Source: Chersky-840 sp963838775 (GTDB taxonomy: Bacteria > Actinomycetota > Acidimicrobiia > Acidimicrobiales > UBA8190). Taken from it: a DNA stretch of 64,000 bases. Below, one piece after another: positions 28,167 through 36,246 of this stretch. Both the position numbers and the translations under genes were made by a program. The stretch lies in assembly GCA_963838775.1 (NCBI GenBank), contig CAWISP010000024.1, positions 124,001 to 188,000 on the forward strand, in the 5' to 3' direction. Under the pieces are notes generated by a model that saw nothing but the letters and a program-made list of their open reading frames with translations, was not told the origin of the DNA and made no database searches. The first letter of the stretch is position 1. Each line of letters opens with the position of its first letter.

Positions 28167-29614
28167 GTGAATATCGGCGATCTGTGGCCTGACCTCGATG
28201 AGGCCGAGCTGCGGGTACACAAGATGCAGACGAAGCTGCACCAATGGGCGATCAGCGATCCCGATCGTCGTTTCGATGACCTCTACAACCTCGTCTACGA
28301 CCCGGCGTTCCTCGTCGTGGCGTGGAGTCGGGTCAAGGGGAACAAGGGGGCACGCTCGGCCGGTGTCGATGGAGTGGTTCCACGCTCCATCGTCTTCGGC
28401 GCTGGAGAGCTGCTCGGTGGGCTGCGAGATGACCTCAAGGCACGCCGATTCTCTCCGATGCCGGTGCGGGAGACGATGATCCCCAAGACGAACGGAAAGC
28501 TCCGCCTCTTGGCATCCCGACCGCTGTCGACCGAGTGGTGCAAGCCTCCCTGAAGCTGGTGCTCGAACCCATCTTCGAGGCGGACTTCAAGCCATGTTCC
28601 TATGGCTTCCGTCCGAAGCGCCGAGCCCAAGACGCCATCGCCGAGATTCATTTCTTCGCCTCACCCACTCGCAACTACGAGTGGGTGTTCGAAGGAGACA
28701 TCACGGCCTGCTTCGATGAGATCGACCATGTGGCCTTGATGGGCCGGGTGCGACGTCGCATCGGGGACAAGCGTGTCTTAGGCTTGGTGAGGGCGTTCTT
28801 GCGGGCCGGGATCCTCAGCGAGGATGCCGTCCACAGGGACACGACCGCCGGCACTCCCCAAGGCGGGATCCTCTCGCCGCTGCTGGCCAACATCGCTCTG
28901 TCCATCCTTGACGAGCACTTCACCCAAAAGTGGGAAGCACTTGGCTCGGAATGGAAACGCTCCAAGCACCGCCATGCGGGCGGCGCCATCACCAGATTCG
29001 TCCGCTACGCAGACGATTTTGTGGTCATGGTGTCCGGCAGCCGGGCAGATGCCGAGGCGTTGCGCGATGGAGTCACATCGGTGCTCGCTCCGATGGGCCT
29101 GCGCCTGTCGGAAGAGAAGACGAAGGTCTGTCACATCGACGAGGGGTTCGACTTCTTGGGATTTCGCATCCAGCGGAGGCTTCAACGGGGAACGGACAAG
29201 CGGAGGGTGTACACCTACCCGTCGAAGAGGTCGCTGGCCTCGGTGATGGCAAAGGTTCGTGCGCTTACCCGCCGGTCGAGGCATCGAACGCTCGCCGACC
29301 TGCTGCGCCAGGTGAACCCGGTGCTGCGGGGGTGGTGTAACTACTTTCGCCACGGGGTGTCCAAACGGACCTTTAGTTACGTCGACGCATATGCCTGGTG
29401 GCGCATCGTCGGCTGGATCCGCAAACGTCACCCAAAAGCGAACTGGGGAACGATCCGACGTCGTCACCTCCCAAACTGGGAGATCAGCGACGATGGGGTG
29501 GCAATGTTCCGACCACGAGCGGTGCCGGTCACTCGATACCGTTACCGGCATGCCCATATCCCCACACCATGGACGAGCGCCACAACGGAAGGATCACCCG
29601 CACCAGCGGCATGA
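28167..29614 (+). pseudogene. Group II intron reverse transcriptase/maturase, one frameshift
   Basis: The first frame (28167-28553) gives the RT0-RT1 region with VKGNKGARSAGVDGV and PIP-type MIPKTNGKLRLL. A missing G near 28511 (TTGGCATC for expected TTGGGCATC) moves the conserved IPTVVDR-type segment out of frame. The second frame continues from VQASLKLVLEPIFEADF, through SYGFRPKRRAQDA, GTPQGGILSPLLANI and the catalytic RYADDFVVMV, to the maturase X domain (VNPVLRGWCNYFRHG). Joined length is ~480 residues. Splicing could still happen with a maturase supplied elsewhere. It could also be a base-calling error. Confidence 0.88.
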
Positions 29615-29623
29615 ACCTGTGGA

Positions 29624-29657
29624 GAGCCGGATGCGGTGAAAGCCGCACGTCCGGTTC
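29624..29657 (+). ncRNA. Group II intron domain V
   Basis: A 34-base hairpin starting GAGCCGG and ending CCGGTTC, with the catalytic AGC near its base and a GAAA-type loop (TGAAA). This matches the conserved ribozyme core of bacterial group II introns. A domain VI-like hairpin follows up to ~29710. Confidence 0.9.
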
Positions 29658-29720
29658 GGCGGGCGGGCCGGAGAAACCCACCAGCTCAAAGGCTGGCAGG
29701 GCGCTCCGGTCCGACCCACC

Positions 29721-30172
29721 ATCATTGGGGAGAGCGGCGCCAGCGCCGTCGCCACGTTGGTGGAGCGCACCACCCGCATGGGCATGCTGATCAAGCTCGA
29801 CAACCGCACCGCCGAGCACGTCGCGTCGGCGGTAGCCGACAACATCGTGGACCTACCCGACCACCTGGCCAAGTCCCTCACCTGGGATCAGGGGATCGAG
29901 ATGGCGACGCACGCCGCGTTCAAGGTTGCCACCGGGGTCCCGGTCTACTTCTGCGACCCCCATTCGCCATGGCTTCGCCATGGCAGCGCGGGAGCAACGA
30001 GAACTGGAACGGCCTCGTCCGTCAGTTCCTGCCCAAGGGCACTGACCTGTCGGTCCACTCCCAGGAAGACCTCGACGCCATCGCCGCCTTGCTCAACGAG
30101 CGTCCGCGCAAGACCCTGGCATGGGAGACTCCAGCGGAACGATTCAACCGACTTGTCGCGGCCACTGCTTGA
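29721..30172 (+). pseudogene. IS30-family transposase, 3' part after the intron
   Basis: The DDE domain resumes with IIGESGASAVATLVERTTR and includes SLTWDQGIEM and YFCDPHSPW. An exact 11-bp tandem duplication (29963-29973 and 29974-29984) then breaks the frame. The remainder, PWQRGSNENWNGLVRQF and RPRKTLAWETPAERFN, is read in another frame to the stop at 30172. The DDE residues themselves remain. Confidence 0.85.
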
Positions 30173-30179
30173 ATCCGCC

Positions 30180-30290
30180 GACTCGGCGATACGGGGCGGT
30201 CTACTGGCATCCTGGGGACCGAGCTAGAGATTGTGGTGGGGGAGGTCCTAATCGTTCTCCAGGCCTGCCAGGGGGAAGTCCAAGCCCTGA
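30180..30290. repeat. Right arm of the sequence duplicated at 56605-56713
   Basis: About 110 bases starting ACTCGGCGATACGGGG are homologous (roughly 80-85% by eye) to the stretch at 56605-56713. Together with the left arm at 26642 it marks the pre-insertion sequence. Confidence 0.7.
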
Positions 30291-30307
30291 GCCCACGGCC
30301 GGGTGTG

Positions 30308-30480
30308 AATCAAAATGCCTGGTCGAGGCCCAAAGGGATTCAATCTCCTTCCTGATGTCTTGGTTCGAGAGTTGTCCGCTCACCTCCACACCGTTGTTGA
30401 AAACACAACGTTTGTCCTAGTCAGACGTCATTTTTCGTGTCCGATCGCTCAGGGACCTAAAGGGCGCTACTCCAACCCTC
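30308..30480. repeat. Dispersed intergenic repeat containing a tRNA 3'-end mimic (copy B)
   Basis: This stretch is homologous to 62787-62971. Inside it, GGTTCGAGAGTT precedes GTCCGCTCACCTCCAC, the latter identical to the tRNA-Ala 3' end (23355-23370). The repeat also supplies the last codons of the oxidoreductase gene at 30417-31427. Confidence 0.65.
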
Positions 30481-31427
30481 GTCGTTATTGGTTGGGCACA
30501 GAGGCCGTTCACTACGCGTTCGATATCTTCTTGAACGAGGTCAGCGTTGATGGCGATCGCCGCCGCGGAACCGGCGCCGGCCGAGGTAATCACCTGGGCG
30601 CGCGGATCGACTACGTTGCCGGCCGCCCAGACGCCGAACGTGCTTGTCAGTCCGGTGGCACCGACGAGGGGGAAGCCGGCCTCATTGAGCTCGCAGCCCA
30701 GATCCACCAGGAGACCGTCGTCGTGCGGAAGGTTGCCGGGCCGGACGAACACCGCACTCCGCGCAACGACCCGACCGTCGGCCAGTTCGACACCGGTCAA
30801 CCGGTCGTCCTCGACCACCAACCGTGCGACCTCACCGGACACGATCCGAATCCCCCGGGCCTCCAACTGACGTTGTTCGGCTGGCACCAGGTCATAGGTG
30901 TGAACGAAGAAGACGACATCGTCGGACCACTGCCGGACCAGGAGGGCGTGCTGCGCCGAGCCGGGTAGAGCGCCCAACACCCCCAGCGGCTGGTCGCGCA
31001 CTTCCCAGCCGTGGCAGTACGGACAGTGCAGGAGATCCCGGCCCCACCGTTGGCGGACGCCAGGGATGTCCGGCAGTACGTCGCCGACACCAGTCGCCAT
31101 CAGGATTCGCCGCGCAGTGAACATGCGGCCGCCGGCCAGACGCACGAAGAACCCGGGCACGATACCCAGCACTTGGTCGTTGACCAGCTCCACGCCGTAG
31201 CGGGTCACCTCGTTGCGTCCCTCGGCCAGGAAATCGGCTGGCGCCATGCCGTCGCGGGACAGAAATCCCTGCATGTGAGCGGCGGGAGCGTTGCGAGGGG
31301 CACCAGCGTCGATCACCGCCACCCGACGGCGGGCCCGGCCGAGCACGAGAGCTGCGCTCAAGCCGGCCGCCCCACCACCCACCACGACCACGTCGTATGC
31401 ATCGTTGTCAGGCCGGTGCAGTGTCAT
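30417..31427 (-). CDS. Thioredoxin-reductase-like NAD(P)/FAD oxidoreductase
   Basis: A 336-residue flavoprotein: FAD-binding VVVGGGAAGLSAALVLGRA, MATGVGDVLPDIPG, the redox-like CPYC in HCPYCHGWEV, NAD(P)-domain VLGALPGSAQHALL, and the second FAD motif FGVWAAGNVVDPRAQ. The CxxC and overall layout match TrxB-like enzymes; its electron acceptor is unknown. ATG 31427 overlaps the stop of the upstream SDR (ATGA). The C-terminal ~20 residues after VNGLCAQPITT are encoded by a dispersed repeat and look foreign, so the natural end may have been replaced. Confidence 0.87.
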   Translation of the reverse strand: MTLHRPDNDAYDVVVVGGGAAGLSAALVLGRARRRVAVIDAGAPRNAPAAHMQGFLSRDGMAPADFLAEGRNEVTRYGVELVNDQVLGIVPGFFVRLAGGRMFTARRILMATGVGDVLPDIPGVRQRWGRDLLHCPYCHGWEVRDQPLGVLGALPGSAQHALLVRQWSDDVVFFVHTYDLVPAEQRQLEARGIRIVSGEVARLVVEDDRLTGVELADGRVVARSAVFVRPGNLPHDDGLLVDLGCELNEAGFPLVGATGLTSTFGVWAAGNVVDPRAQVITSAGAGSAAAIAINADLVQEDIERVVNGLCAQPITTRVGVAPFRSLSDRTRKMTSD

Positions 31428-32389
31428 GCGATTGTGACTCGACTGGCTCGGACTCGCCGGTAGCCATCGACTGTCGCCTCGATGGCGGTGGCGAGTGGGG
31501 TGCCGGCGGGCCCGAATGTGGACTCGTACTTCGTGGTGTCGAGGACGAAAGGCTCCTCGAACTCGTAAGCCATCTCGGCGAGAGCCCGCATCATTGGGTT
31601 CACCAGGCCGAAGGCGCGCACGGCCAGCTTGGGTATGGACCGAATGCCGACCGGATGACCGACCTCGTCGGCTAGGAGCTTGAGAACATGACGCGTCGTG
31701 ATGGTCTCGGGGCCTGGTAGATGCCACACACCGTCGATGGCTCGAAGGTTCGTGCCCAGTGTGGTCAGACCGGCCGCGATGTCGGGAACGTAGCTGTAGG
31801 TGTGGAGCAGATCGGGGTTCCCGATAGAGTCGGCTCGGCGTCCTGCCAGCGCGTTGGCGAAGACCCGCTCGCCGAGCGTTGATTCGGTGACACCGGCACC
31901 GAAGAAGTCCGAGGCCCGCCCGATGGCGATGTGGACACGTCCGGCATCTCTTGCTTCGAGCAGCTCTTGGGTCATGGCCGCTCTGGTTCGGCCCTTCACC
32001 GTCGTCGCCGTCAAGGGGAGATCCTCGGTCATGGGCTTGCCCCCGGTGGGGCCATAGCTGTAGAGGTTCTCCAGGCTGACCAGGAGCGCACCGTTTCGCT
32101 CGGCGGCCGTGAGCACGCCCCGCTGCAGCGGCGGGAAGCGCTCCGCCCATTTGGTGTAGGGCGCGTTCAGGCACTGGTAGACGACCGTTGCGCCTTTGGC
32201 CGCACCGGTGGCTGCTTCGGCGTTGGTGGCATCTGCGCCCCGCCAGTCGGTCTCGTCGGGAAGACCCTGCGGCCGATGGCGCGACACCACCCGCACTGGC
32301 AGACCTAGTCCGGCCAGGCGAGCGGCGAGCGCAGCTCCGACCTGACCGGCGCCGAAGACCACCTGCAGCGGGCGCTCATCCGCCGACAC
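31424..32389 (-). CDS. NAD-dependent epimerase/dehydratase family protein
   Basis: A 321-residue atypical/extended SDR with an N-terminal VVFGAGQVGAALAARL nucleotide loop, SLENLYSYGPTGGKPMTED in the active-site region, and DFFGAGVTESTLGERVF. The family is large and acts on NDP-sugars, aldehydes or isoprenoids; the substrate is not evident. Start GTG at 32389 overlaps the end of the cupin gene by about 14 bases, and its stop overlaps the oxidoreductase start, so MMPL-cupin-SDR-oxidoreductase form one operon. Confidence 0.85.
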   Translation of the reverse strand: MSADERPLQVVFGAGQVGAALAARLAGLGLPVRVVSRHRPQGLPDETDWRGADATNAEAATGAAKGATVVYQCLNAPYTKWAERFPPLQRGVLTAAERNGALLVSLENLYSYGPTGGKPMTEDLPLTATTVKGRTRAAMTQELLEARDAGRVHIAIGRASDFFGAGVTESTLGERVFANALAGRRADSIGNPDLLHTYSYVPDIAAGLTTLGTNLRAIDGVWHLPGPETITTRHVLKLLADEVGHPVGIRSIPKLAVRAFGLVNPMMRALAEMAYEFEEPFVLDTTKYESTFGPAGTPLATAIEATVDGYRRVRASRVTIA

Positions 32390-32953
32390 GGCTGTCCCAG
32401 CGTTCGTAGTAGGGCTTCACGCCAAAGGCTTTGGCCAGTACCCACAATGTCGGGAGCATCAAGTTCTGCACCCAGATGGGCGGTACCGTCACCCGGCTTT
32501 CGTGGCGGAAGTGCCAGAAGTGACACCGAGCCGAAGTGGGTTCCTCGGTGCTCCCCGGGGCGTGGTCTTGCCGTCGGCCACCAGGCCGGCGACGGCCTCA
32601 TGGAACTCCTTCGTGTGCAGTGCCGGGCGGAGTTCGACCACCCCTGTGATCTCGGCCGATCCGAGATTCCCCTCGGAGTGACGGACGCCCGGGGGCACCA
32701 CGATTGTCTCACCTGCGGTCGCCGTGCGTTCCTCGCCGTTGAGGGTGAAATGGGCCTCACCGGAGACGATGACGAAGCGCTCCTCTTGGTGGGGATGGAT
32801 GTGTTCGGTGATGACGCCACCCGGCATGCTGCGCCAGTTGAAACGGACGAGCTCACCGTCGCTGTCCTCGGCAACAGCCGTGTATTCGATCCACTCGCCG
32901 GTGGCGGGGTTGAAGAAGGGCCGGAAGCTGGTTGCGCCTTCTGTGCTCGGCAT
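32376..32953 (-). pseudogene. Cupin-domain protein, frameshifted near the C-terminus
   Basis: The first ~140 residues carry a clean cupin: ITEHIHPHQEERFVIVSGEA and VVPPGVRHSEGN give the metal ligands. Near 32515-32525 the frame breaks; the expected tail FWHFRHESRVTVPPIW, then LPTLWVLAKAFGVKPYYERW, is read in another frame to a stop at 32376. Start ATG 32953 shares a base with the upstream stop (TGATG). The core fold may still be made, so function may survive. Confidence 0.78.
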
Positions 32954-33753
32954 CACTTCACCGCTGGGATCTTGGCGCCGAGGGCTGCTCCGGGGACTGG
33001 TGCTGGCTTTGGAAGAACTGGGAGGGAGACGGGTCGCTGGACCCGACGAAGCGACGCAGGAGACCACCAGGCGACGGAGCCGAGCAGTTTCATCAAGGCC
33101 GGAACCAGCGCCGCCCTCACGACCGTGGCGTCGAGAATCACCGCGAAGGCGACGCCCAGCCCGAGCTCCTTGACGTTCACAAGTCGCGACATCATCAGGG
33201 CACCGATCGCCAGGGCCAGGCAAACGGCAGCAGCACTCACGATCCCTCCGGTGCGATCGAGACCGAGTGCCACCGCCTCATGGGGGGTGGCCCCGGCGTC
33301 ATGCTCCTCTTTCATGCGTCCGAGGAGGAACACTCCGTAGTCCGTCGACAGCCCGAACACCACGGCGAGGATGATGATCAGCGAGGTTGACTGCAGAGCA
33401 CCTGGGGCAGTGAATCCGAGCAGATGGCTCAGGTGACCCCACTGGAACCCCCACACGAGCACTCCGAAGGCCGCGCCAATCGTGAAGATGTTCATCACCA
33501 CCGCCATGAGAGGGAGCACAACCGAGCGGGTCATGGCAAACAGCATCACGAGCGCGATCAGGACGATCAGTCCGAGCACGATAGGGAGGTGCGATTTGAG
33601 GCTCTTTTGCAGCGACAGGAAAGAGGCCGTCTGGCCGATGACGGTGACATGCCCGGGGCCGGAGATTCCTTGAAGTGCCTCTGTAGTGGGAGGCCACGCC
33701 GGGCAATCCTGATGAGACTGGGTGCTCGCCTCTTTCGAGCCACGCGTGGCCAA
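32953..33753 (-). pseudogene. MMPL/RND-family transporter, C-terminal remnant
   Basis: From about 33679 leftward the frame encodes the last membrane bundle of an MMPL protein: IVLGLIVLIALVMLFAMTRS, SLIIILAVVFGLSTDYGVFL with the intramembrane Asp-Tyr, EEHDAGATPHEAV, and a final helix pair. The N-terminal three quarters are missing; upstream sequence is a copy of an IS110 left end, which contributes the first ~24 codons of the open frame. A whole MMPL is 700-1000 residues. This remnant cannot be a functional exporter alone. Confidence 0.83.
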
Positions 33754-33888
33754 GGAACCCGGCGGCTGACACTTCGGACCTTGCGGCCAACCGTTGGGTG
33801 GCAGGGTGTTACAGAGCCAAACCGCCGAGCTCCCGAGACGCTAGGGCCGAAGCCCGGCGTCTCCACAATTATGAATCAGGGTGATATG
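33680..33888 (-). repeat. Solo copy of an IS110 left end (209 bp)
   Basis: Apparently identical to 38986-39194, which lies directly upstream of an IS110-type transposase. Only the noncoding end is present; homology stops 15 bases before the transposase start codon. In IS110 elements this end encodes the bridge RNA, so this may be a detached bridge-RNA gene. It truncates the MMPL gene. Confidence 0.8.
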
Positions 33889-34038
33889 GGCGCCGCCACC
33901 ACCTGAGCCCTGCCATCAGGGCTGCCGGCGCGCAGCAGACGGTCCGAGCAGTGGTGACCCGTTGGTGGATAGGTCAGATGATACGACTGCTCGTGTCGAT
34001 TATCCCAAGCCGATCACTGCGAGCTGCGAACAAAGGGA

Positions 34039-35682
34039 TCATCGACCCAAGAACCAATCGGTCCCCCGAATGACCTCTCGACGTACTGCCTTGGCAATCC
34101 GTCGTACGCCATCAGTCCCATGACCCTTCCAACGTCCAGGACTCACGTAGGCGAGATGCCGCAGCATGCGGCGTGGAATGTCGGCGAGGATAAGGATCAC
34201 AAGCGCGAGCAGCATCAAAGCGGTACCGAAGAGAGTCAGCATCTTGAGGCCGGGTCCCAGTCCGGTGAATGCGAGGGAGCTGGATGCAGCGGGTACCACG
34301 CCGCTTGTCGTGGTAGGAGCAACGGTTGTCGTTGCGGCAGCCGTCGTGGTCGTGGTAGGAGCAACAGTTGTCGTTGCGGCAGCCGTCGTGGTCGTGGTAG
34401 GAGCAACGGTTGTCGTTGCGGCAGCCGTCGTGGTCGTGGTAGGAGCAACGGTCGTCGTGGTCGTTGACGCAGCCGTCGTCGTAAGAGCCTCGATAAGGGT
34501 GTAAGTGCGGGTGTTGATGTTGTGGTAGCCCACAGCTGCGCACGAGCCGGACAGAACGCAGGACACACCCAAGAGCAGGTTAATGGCCCTCGTTGACCCA
34601 TAGTTGGGGCTGGGCACGACCGACCAGCTGGTCCCGTTCCACGACTCGATGAGTGTGTGAGAGACCCTTTTTCTCTTTTTTCCTTCATACTGCGAGCCAA
34701 CTGCGACACATGACGTGGGGGACACACACGAGATGTCGAATAAGTTGTTGGAGTCCGTCCCCTCGTTGGGACTCGGCACGACCGACCAGCTGGTCCCGTT
34801 CCACGACTCGACGAGGTTCACTGCGTGAATGCCACCACGGATCACCGGACTGGTCGGGACGTCGTACCCCACGGCGGTGCATGAGCTGGTCGAAGTGCAC
34901 GAGACTCCGAGCAGCGTGTTGCTTCCCGTCCCGCTATTGGGGGTGGGAACGATCGACCAGGTGGCTCCGTTCCAGGACTCCACGAGCGTCTGGGTGACTG
35001 TACTGCCGTTGTAGAAGTAGCCGGCGGCGACGCACCACGTGGTCGAGTCACACGACAGGTTGTCCAGGAAGTTCGAATGAGCTCCTTCGTCAGGGGTGGG
35101 GACGATCGACCAGGTGGCCCCGTTCCAGGACTCGACGAGGCTTTGGGTGACGCCGCCCGTATTGACGAAGTTTCCTACGGCGGTACACCACGTTGTGGAT
35201 ATGCAAGTCACGTTGTCAAGGCTATTGCTGCTCGCGCCCTGCTCCGGGCTGGGGACGATCGACCAGGTGGTTCCGTTCCATGATTCGACGAGGTTTTCAG
35301 TGGCACCGCTACCGTTGTCGTAATCACCGACGGCCTCACACGAGGTGGGCGAGACGCACGACACACCGTTGAGCTCGCTGTTCTTGGTCCCTTCGTTGGG
35401 ACTGGGGACGATCGACCAGGTGGTGCCGTTCCAGGATTCGACGAGAGTCTGGCGGACGAGGTTGTGGTTCTCGTAGTAGCCGACGGCGAGACAATCCGAG
35501 TCCGACAGGCACGACACCCCCGGGAGAAGATTGGCCTTGGTCCCGCCGTTGGGACTGGTGACCATCGACCAGGCGGGGTTCGCCCCCGCCGGACCCGCGA
35601 ATGTGGCCAGCGGCGCTCCCACCACAAGGGCGAGCAGAACGGCTACGACGGCAACGTTTGGCCGCCAGATCCGCGACCTCAT
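34039..35682 (-). CDS. Secreted repeat protein with LAFTG sorting signal
   Basis: A 547-residue protein. Residues 1-34 are a signal peptide. About six imperfect ~55-60-residue repeats follow (residues 37-390), each with VESWNGTTWSIVPSP and a later VSCxSxxSCxAVG core with paired Cys and a Trp. Then comes a Thr/Ala/Pro stalk made of TTTTTVAPTTTTTAAATTTV-type units (~392-455), and a C-terminal LAFTG, hydrophobic helix and basic tail, the signal used by class E sortases of high-GC actinobacteria. It is probably a wall-anchored surface protein; the repeats suggest a beta-propeller-like fold. ATG 35682. Function unknown. Confidence 0.85.
   Translation of the reverse strand: MRSRIWRPNVAVVAVLLALVVGAPLATFAGPAGANPAWSMVTSPNGGTKANLLPGVSCLSDSDCLAVGYYENHNLVRQTLVESWNGTTWSIVPSPNEGTKNSELNGVSCVSPTSCEAVGDYDNGSGATENLVESWNGTTWSIVPSPEQGASSNSLDNVTCISTTWCTAVGNFVNTGGVTQSLVESWNGATWSIVPTPDEGAHSNFLDNLSCDSTTWCVAAGYFYNGSTVTQTLVESWNGATWSIVPTPNSGTGSNTLLGVSCTSTSSCTAVGYDVPTSPVIRGGIHAVNLVESWNGTSWSVVPSPNEGTDSNNLFDISCVSPTSCVAVGSQYEGKKRKRVSHTLIESWNGTSWSVVPSPNYGSTRAINLLLGVSCVLSGSCAAVGYHNINTRTYTLIEALTTTAASTTTTTVAPTTTTTAAATTTVAPTTTTTAAATTTVAPTTTTTAAATTTVAPTTTSGVVPAASSSLAFTGLGPGLKMLTLFGTALMLLALVILILADIPRRMLRHLAYVSPGRWKGHGTDGVRRIAKAVRREVIRGTDWFLGR
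34314..34451. repeat. 42-bp tandem repeat encoding the Thr-rich stalk
   Basis: Three nearly perfect 42-base units start at 34314, 34356 and 34398, with a partial fourth from 34440. They lie inside the surface-protein gene and encode 14-residue Thr/Ala/Val/Pro units. The period is a multiple of three, so length changes keep the frame. Confidence 0.85.
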
Positions 35683-36246
35683 GGCGGCGACCCCAGAAGA
35701 TACCGCCGCGCGGGAACAAGTCCGATCATGGATGACCCCTCGGCGTCGTTCCTCTTCGTTTGTGGCGGATCCTAGGCCCGGCGTAGAAGCCCGTCCATTG
35801 GCGCAGTAGGAGAGCCCGATCGTTGGGATCCGAGTGGCATGTCATGGTCAAGCTCGAAGGTCCTGCGCCCGCTCGCGCCCGCCACTTTGTCGCTCCACGG
35901 AAACACGTGGCAGCTGCGGCGTGGATCGCTCATAAACACTGGTTCACCGATCCGACCGTCAAGCCAGCGAAGCGCAACGCACCACAGTCGCAGGCGAGTG
36001 GATGAGGAAGTGTTCGTGGGTTACGACGATCTCTGGAAACTGGTCAATCGTCCAGGATGCCGCTCCCGACCGGGTTTGGGCTCAAGGGCCAGGGAGGGTT
36101 CAGAGAGCGCATACTCGACGCTATGAGCACGGGCCTCCCTCCCTGCTCTGGAGTAAGACTCCATTACGAGCTGGAACCTGACGGTCCGCTCAAGGTCCTC
36201 TGGGGACCATGACGTGCTGACGAGCTCAGGAAGGAGGCCCACCGCC
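35683..36246. other. Noncoding stretch, probably with the left end of the next IS110 element
   Basis: No convincing gene. From ~36085 there is a strong potential hairpin, CCAGGGAGGG against CCTCCCTCCCTG, about 45 bases apart. Upstream noncoding ends of IS110 elements carry the bridge RNA, so 36020-36240 is a candidate. GGAAGGAGG at 36228-36237 is the transposase ribosome site. Confidence 0.45.

Larger units (their letters stand above)
27567..29720 (+). mobile_element. Group II intron inserted in the IS30 transposase
   Basis: The intron interrupts the transposase between the codons for GDL and IIG. Its first bases are GTGCG, the group II 5' consensus (GUGYG). It holds a reverse transcriptase/maturase frame and a textbook domain V near the 3' end, and removing it restores the transposase codons exactly. 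The 3' boundary is set by the host reading frame; the terminal bases CC depart from the usual AY. Length is 2154 bases. No endonuclease domain is evident in the ORF. Confidence 0.88.
26701..30179 (+). mobile_element. IS30-family insertion sequence carrying a group II intron
   Basis: Bounds are inferred by comparison with the uninterrupted copy at 56541-56713, so the ends are good to a few bases. Imperfect inverted ends are visible: TCAAG..GTG..CGCGAC near 26712-26732 and its complement near 30155-30172. Without the 2.15-kb intron the element is about 1.3 kb, normal for IS30. Its transposase is inactivated by a frameshift, by the intron and by an 11-bp duplication. Confidence 0.8.

Noticed and set aside
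30361..30392. Second tRNA-Ala gene suggested by T-arm and acceptor-like sequence
   Set aside because: Only a 3'-end mimic is present; no D-arm, anticodon arm or 5' acceptor strand can be folded upstream. The same holds for the copies at 60025 and 62841.
31428..32174. Extension of the oxidoreductase frame to a 585-residue fusion
   Set aside because: The upstream part is the SDR gene in another frame; the flavoprotein start is the ATG at 31427 overlapping the SDR stop.
33567..33866. Leftward 99-residue frame repeated at 38.6-39.2 kb, apparently a conserved protein
   Set aside because: Both copies are the noncoding left end of an IS110 element; the frame identity just reflects DNA identity and differs beyond the repeat.
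34314..34451. Regular direct repeats that resemble a CRISPR array
   Set aside because: The units are contiguous with no unique spacers, have a 42-base period in frame with the surface-protein gene, and there are no cas genes.
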